DNA of 64,000 nt from NCBI GenBank assembly GCA_934162445.1, contig CAKPIT010000001.1, positions 124,001 through 188,000 on the forward strand, given 5' to 3'. Origin of the DNA: an uncultured Bacilli bacterium. Lineage in GTDB: Bacteria > Bacillota_I > Bacilli_A > RF39 > UBA660. The notes under the pieces are model-generated. The model ran no database searches. It was not told where the DNA came from and saw only the letters and a program-made list of their open reading frames with translations. The position numbers and the translations under genes were made by a program. This document shows positions 60,070 through 64,000 of the stretch, in pieces (position 1 is the first letter of the stretch; the number at the start of each line of letters is the position of its first letter).

Positions 60070-61230
60070 ATGAAAAAAATTTGGGTATTATTAATATCAC
60101 TATCCCTACTACTACCCTTAACTGTTAAAGCCAATGAAAATAGTGAATTAATTCCTAATGCCAAAGCCGGTATTTTGATGGATAGTACAACAGGAACTAT
60201 CATTTTTGATAAAAATAAAGATGAAAAACTATCCGTTGCCTCAATGACCAAAATGGTAGCCCAGATTATTATCTTAGAGAAAATTGAACAAGGAAAATTA
60301 AAATGGACTGACAAAGTAACCGCCAGTGAAAATGCTGAAAGTATGGGTGGAAGTCAGATCTATCTAACCAAAGGAGAAATTTTAACCGTTGAAGAAATGA
60401 TGAAAGGAATATCCATGGCCAGTGCCAATGATGCAACCGTTGCCATGGCCGAACATATCGCAGGAAGTGAAGTAGAATTCGTTAAATTAATGAATAAAAA
60501 AGTAAAAGACTTAAATCTTAAAAATACCCATTTTAAAAACTGTACTGGTCTTGATGAAGAAGATCATTATTCCACTGCCTACGATATGGCTATCATTGCT
60601 AAAGAACTTTTAAACCATCAAAAAATTTTAGAATTTTCATCCGTTTATGAAGATTATCTAAGACAAAACACTGAAAACAAATTCTGGTTAGTCAATACCA
60701 ATAAACTAGTAAGATTTTATGAAGGCGCAGACGGTTTAAAAACCGGTCATACTGATGCTGCTAAATATTGCCTTGCCGCCACTGCTAAAAAAAATAACCT
60801 GCGCTTAATCGCTATTGTCTTAGGAGAAGAAAATAGTAAAGTTAGAAATAGTGAAACAATGAACCTTTTAGATTACGGTTTTAATAACTACAAAATAAAA
60901 ATACTAAAGAAAAAAAATGACATACTTAAAAAAGTAAAAATTGATAAAGCCACCCAAAACCATATTGAAATAACCCCATTAAATGACGTAGCAATTCTTT
61001 CCAAAAAAAATGAAGAAGACAAAAAATATACTTATGATATTAAACTAGACAAACTAAATCTTCCTCTAAAAAAAGGAACTACTGTTGGTAAAATTATTAT
61101 TAAAAACGACAATAAAAAAATTAAAGAAGAATCCCTTACAGTCAAACAAGATATCAATCCCCTATCATTTATTAAATTATTTAAAAAAAGTATTACTGAC
61201 ATTTTAACTGGCAAAATAAGCTTCAATTAA
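60070..61230 (+). CDS. dacA: D-alanyl-D-alanine carboxypeptidase (PBP5-like, peptidase S11)
   Basis: A 386-residue penicillin-binding enzyme. A signal peptide (cut near VKANE), SVASMTKM with catalytic Ser, SANDATVAM (SxN) and KTGHTDAA (KTG) are all present. The C-terminal part is an amphipathic helix (SFIKLFKKSITDILTGKI) that anchors it to the membrane. It trims pentapeptides. GAGTTGATT precedes the ATG. Confidence 0.92.
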   Translation: MKKIWVLLISLSLLLPLTVKANENSELIPNAKAGILMDSTTGTIIFDKNKDEKLSVASMTKMVAQIIILEKIEQGKLKWTDKVTASENAESMGGSQIYLTKGEILTVEEMMKGISMASANDATVAMAEHIAGSEVEFVKLMNKKVKDLNLKNTHFKNCTGLDEEDHYSTAYDMAIIAKELLNHQKILEFSSVYEDYLRQNTENKFWLVNTNKLVRFYEGADGLKTGHTDAAKYCLAATAKKNNLRLIAIVLGEENSKVRNSETMNLLDYGFNNYKIKILKKKNDILKKVKIDKATQNHIEITPLNDVAILSKKNEEDKKYTYDIKLDKLNLPLKKGTTVGKIIIKNDNKKIKEESLTVKQDINPLSFIKLFKKSITDILTGKISFN

Positions 61231-61264
61231 AAAGAACAAAAATTAATCATTCTTGTTCTTTTTC
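61231..61264. terminator. Bidirectional terminator between dacA and the YihY gene
   Basis: AAAGAACAA, a 13-base loop, TTGTTCTTT (nine pairs), then TTTCTTTCTT on plus; T-rich on the minus as well. Confidence 0.7.
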
Positions 61265-62121
61265 TTTCTTTTCATTATCTCATCACGGTTTAAAATTAAA
61301 GTTTCCTGAATAACACCTGTTGAATTAAAACATAAGCCAAGAGTAAATATATAAGCTAAAATATAAACCCAAATTAATAATACTAAAATATTAGACATTG
61401 CTCCATAAAAAACACTGTAATTAGCAAAATAATCAACATAAAAAACATATATTCTTGAACTAACTAACCACATAATAGTAGTAAACATTGCCCCCGGTAC
61501 TACACTTTTACTATCTATTTTTTTATCGGGTGCAATCATATATAAAAGTTTTAAATTATAATAAAGTAAGAAAATAGATATTGGATATTTAGCCACATGA
61601 TATATTCCTTCAATGATATTAACAATTCTTTCATTTTCAATCATTGTCTCAATTACTCTAATAAATACATCCCCAAAAGCAGGAACTAAAATAAGGAATA
61701 ACAAAAGACTAACTAAAATCATGGCCATAACAATCGCTTTCCCACGTCGTCTTAATTCATGATCATTTTCAATTTTATAAATTTGATTAGATGTAATTAT
61801 AATTGAATGCGTACCATTACTAGCTAAAATGAAAGCTGCTATAAAAAAGACTGTAACATTAAAACTTAAAATGCCACTTGAAGTTGTACTTTGTACAAAA
61901 TAATTTAAAATATTGGAAGGTACAATTGCCCCCATAATATCCTTAATAGAAGCAGTAGGAAGCCCAAACCCACTTCCAATCGCTCCTACTAAAGCCACCA
62001 TTGGAATAATGGAAACGACTATAAAGAATGCTAATTGCCCGGGTAAAATTCGCATCTCCGGTAACTTTATAATTGAAATAACTTTTCTCAAAAACATTTT
62101 AAAAGACGTTAACTTTTTCAT
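61243..62121 (-). CDS. YihY/BrkB family membrane protein
   Basis: A 292-residue protein with six helices and LPGQLAFFIVVSIIPMVALV, typical of the YihY/virulence factor BrkB family (formerly thought RNase BN). A short charged C-terminus follows. Function is unknown though transport is proposed. The ATG at 62121 follows AGGAGAGG; the TTG at 62124 is not needed. Confidence 0.82.
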   Translation of the reverse strand: MKKLTSFKMFLRKVISIIKLPEMRILPGQLAFFIVVSIIPMVALVGAIGSGFGLPTASIKDIMGAIVPSNILNYFVQSTTSSGILSFNVTVFFIAAFILASNGTHSIIITSNQIYKIENDHELRRRGKAIVMAMILVSLLLFLILVPAFGDVFIRVIETMIENERIVNIIEGIYHVAKYPISIFLLYYNLKLLYMIAPDKKIDSKSVVPGAMFTTIMWLVSSRIYVFYVDYFANYSVFYGAMSNILVLLIWVYILAYIFTLGLCFNSTGVIQETLILNRDEIMKRKKKNKND

Positions 62122-62134
62122 CAAACCTCTCCTA

Positions 62135-64000
62135 CTACTTAAGTCCTTGTTTCTTAGTCATCATTTCAAGTGTCGCTTCATTAATAGCATCATCCAAAGT
62201 TTTAATATTATCTAAAATCATACTATATCCTAAACTTGCCCCAAAATCATGAGGTAACTTTCTCATTTCTTTTTCAATCTTATCCATATAAGTTGAAACT
62301 TGTCTTTCACTATAGCCTACTAAATAAATCAAAAACTCATTTCCATCCGTTCTAATAATCTCACTATTTTCAAGTTGCATATTAACTAAAACAGATGCTG
62401 CCGTTACAATTAATTTATCTCCTTCTTCATGTCCATAATTATCATTAACATACTTAACATTATTAAGATCAATAACAATAACAGCTTGAGGATAAACCTT
62501 ACTAGCTTCCCACTCTGGAGCTTTTTTATTTAAATAATTTCGATTCTTTAAACTAGTTAATAAATCTGTATATTTATGTCTATCTTCTTTCTTTACCTTT
62601 TTAACTTTCTTCTTATATTTAAAATAAATATATAAAACTGTTAAAACTACTAATGGAATAGACACAATTAATAAAATTGTTAAGAAAAGTCCCATAAAAC
62701 TACTACGCTCTACTAATGATCTATTAATATCCATTAACCCATTATTACGATAATTATAATAAGAATTAGTCGTCATTATATAATTAAATAAATTATAGAA
62801 AGTAGGATTATTATCCCTAACCATAAATTTATAATCATTCATCATAACATCTTGATATAAAACATCATAATCTTTAAAAGTAGTATTTTTATATAAATTA
62901 TAAACTTCACTATCAATAACTAACATTTTATCATTAGCATTCTTAACTAATTTTAAATTATCAGAATAAGTTGTAATATCACTACGACTATTATCTAAAA
63001 AATAATTATATAAACTAGTATCCTTAACCATGGCAATATCATTATCTTTTAAGGCTTCAAAAGAATTAATAACATAATTATCATTTCTCTTACCAAGCAC
63101 TACATACTTCTCAATAAAAGTAGAAATCGTTGCTTTATATTTGCTATTAAGATTACCAAAATCATAATAATCAAAATAAATATCAACATCGCCCTTTACA
63201 ATAGCCTTCTTTAAAGCTGCCACACTACTATATTTTTTATAAGAAAAACTAATATTAGCAAGTCGTGACATTCTATTTAAATACTCGCCAGCAATACCAG
63301 ATACAACTCCATCTAAAGGAACTTCATAAGGATAATTTTCAACATAACCATATACATAATTCTTCTTAACTAAATCGGCTTTCTTCTTAGAAGTTATATC
63401 ATTTTTATTAACATAGTAATCAAAATATATTTTATTATATTCCTTAACATAATCATCTTTTTTCCATTTTTTAAAATACTTCTTAACAATTGTATTTAAC
63501 TTCATCATAGATGAATCTTTAGATAAAGTTAAAACAAGTTTCTCTTTCATCTCCGTAAAATAATAATTAATATAATAACCATTATTATCAATCGTCTTAT
63601 CAAGATACATAATATTAGGAATAATAATCATATCAACATCATCACTATTTAATGCTGCAAATAACTCATCAATTGTATTATAAGATTTAAATGCTAAATT
63701 ACTACCACTTTTCAAATAATAACTAATAGGAGCCGCATCATTTTTGAAAACTCCTAGCACACTATCTTTAAAATCACTAACTTTATTTATTCTTTCATAC
63801 TCTTTTCCAACCGCAATATAACCATCAGTAGCAATTAATAAATCATTATTAGTAAGTTTACTATCACTATCTAACACCTTAAAGCTATAATCTTTAGAAT
63901 TAAGACTATCTTCTTTTGAATAAGCACTCTTATTAAAGTCTAGACCTACATCTTTTTGAAAGTCATTTAAAAACTTAAAAAAGACCCCTTCCCCATCAAG
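62135..64000 (-). CDS. GGDEF-domain protein with periplasmic-binding-like sensor domains (partial, 5' end off the right edge)
   Basis: An open reading frame of 622 codons continues past 64000; no start is needed at 63877. It holds two solute-binding-like (SBP_bac_3) regions (before and after a KKADLVKKNYVYGYVENYPY segment), one membrane helix (about FLTILLIVSIPLVVLTVLYI) and a GGDEF domain. VIVIDLNNVKYVNDNYGHEEG keeps the first Asp but the core motif is RTDGNEF instead of GGDEF, so cyclase activity may be lost. It would sense outside ligands. Confidence 0.78.
   Translation of the reverse strand, partial: LDGEGVFFKFLNDFQKDVGLDFNKSAYSKEDSLNSKDYSFKVLDSDSKLTNNDLLIATDGYIAVGKEYERINKVSDFKDSVLGVFKNDAAPISYYLKSGSNLAFKSYNTIDELFAALNSDDVDMIIIPNIMYLDKTIDNNGYYINYYFTEMKEKLVLTLSKDSSMMKLNTIVKKYFKKWKKDDYVKEYNKIYFDYYVNKNDITSKKKADLVKKNYVYGYVENYPYEVPLDGVVSGIAGEYLNRMSRLANISFSYKKYSSVAALKKAIVKGDVDIYFDYYDFGNLNSKYKATISTFIEKYVVLGKRNDNYVINSFEALKDNDIAMVKDTSLYNYFLDNSRSDITTYSDNLKLVKNANDKMLVIDSEVYNLYKNTTFKDYDVLYQDVMMNDYKFMVRDNNPTFYNLFNYIMTTNSYYNYRNNGLMDINRSLVERSSFMGLFLTILLIVSIPLVVLTVLYIYFKYKKKVKKVKKEDRHKYTDLLTSLKNRNYLNKKAPEWEASKVYPQAVIVIDLNNVKYVNDNYGHEEGDKLIVTAASVLVNMQLENSEIIRTDGNEFLIYLVGYSERQVSTYMDKIEKEMRKLPHDFGASLGYSMILDNIKTLDDAINEATLEMMTKKQGLK

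Noticed and set aside
62135..63877. Start of the GGDEF gene at 63877
   Set aside because: The reading frame stays open to the right edge of the window, so the true start lies beyond base 64000.
1..64000. Mycoplasma-type genetic code
   Set aside because: TGA ends the gene at 21115, Trp is encoded by TGG, and wall-synthesis genes are present.

Overview
The window is very AT-rich, gene-dense DNA from a low-GC Firmicute (Bacilli-type). TGA is used as a stop (the small membrane gene at 21115 ends in TGA), so this is not a Mycoplasma-code genome. Wall genes (murC, two D,D-carboxypeptidases, MltG, sortase B, teichoic-acid-type transferase) show a peptidoglycan wall. Clear homologues of SpoIIIAH, GerE and CotE, plus a GerM-domain protein, point to an endospore former or a recent descendant of one. 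The species cannot be named from this window.

Layout. 1-19140: one long leftward surface-polysaccharide / teichoic-acid locus. It has a Wzx flippase, an acyltransferase, a GDSL hydrolase, many glycosyltransferases (two of them fusions), a TagGH-type ABC exporter, a CDP-glycerol transferase and a GtrA/GtrB pair. A TasA-like/BspA-type leucine-rich-repeat (LRR) surface protein sits among the first genes. 19200-25700: envelope proteins, including two short TasA/camelysin-like proteins, a lipoprotein, and sortase B next to a surface protein ending in an NPNTN sorting signal, plus RmuC and a rhodanese. 25700-30900: a sporulation-flavoured group (SpoIIIAH, GerE, GerM-domain protein), then a YnbB-type PLP enzyme, an SDR and a VirB2-like two-helix protein. 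30880-33510: the conserved IreB-RuvX-DUF1292-MltG-TrmR block. 33600-38290: a TetR-controlled heterodimeric ABC exporter. 38286-38473: a structured ~188-nt RNA with its own promoter. 38510-43420: murC, a radical SAM enzyme, QueH, a ZIP transporter, YidD and a divergent ZnuA-like lipoprotein. 43450-48320: RseP, CdsA, KhpA, S16, CotE, RicA, MiaB. 48370-52010: Fic, a CIRCE-controlled Hsp20, a stand-alone Clp-type AAA+ ATPase, Bax-inhibitor-1 and PepSY proteins. 52080-55310: valS and a small unknown gene behind a T-box leader. 55310-64000: a second TasA/LRR protein closely related to the first, ScpAB, an RNHCP protein, VanY- and PBP5-type carboxypeptidases, a YihY/BrkB protein and a partial GGDEF protein with periplasmic-binding-like input domains.

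How it fits together. Most of the window builds or remodels the cell surface: polymer synthesis and export, wall trimming, sortase anchoring, and fibre/LRR proteins. A smaller set serves the spore (SpoIIIAH channel, GerE regulation, CotE coat). Regulation visible in the DNA includes a TetR operator between the -35 and -10, a CIRCE element overlapping the hsp20 -35, a T-box for valyl-tRNA, sigma-A promoters with near-consensus boxes, candidate sigma-E/sigma-K boxes before sporulation genes, and many hairpin + U-run terminators. No stretch over 300 bases is empty. The two largest non-coding stretches, 38216-38513 and 55042-55313, hold the TetR operator plus the structured RNA, and the T-box leader.

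No tRNA, rRNA, CRISPR array, prophage or insertion sequence was recognised. All family assignments come from reading motifs, without database searches.
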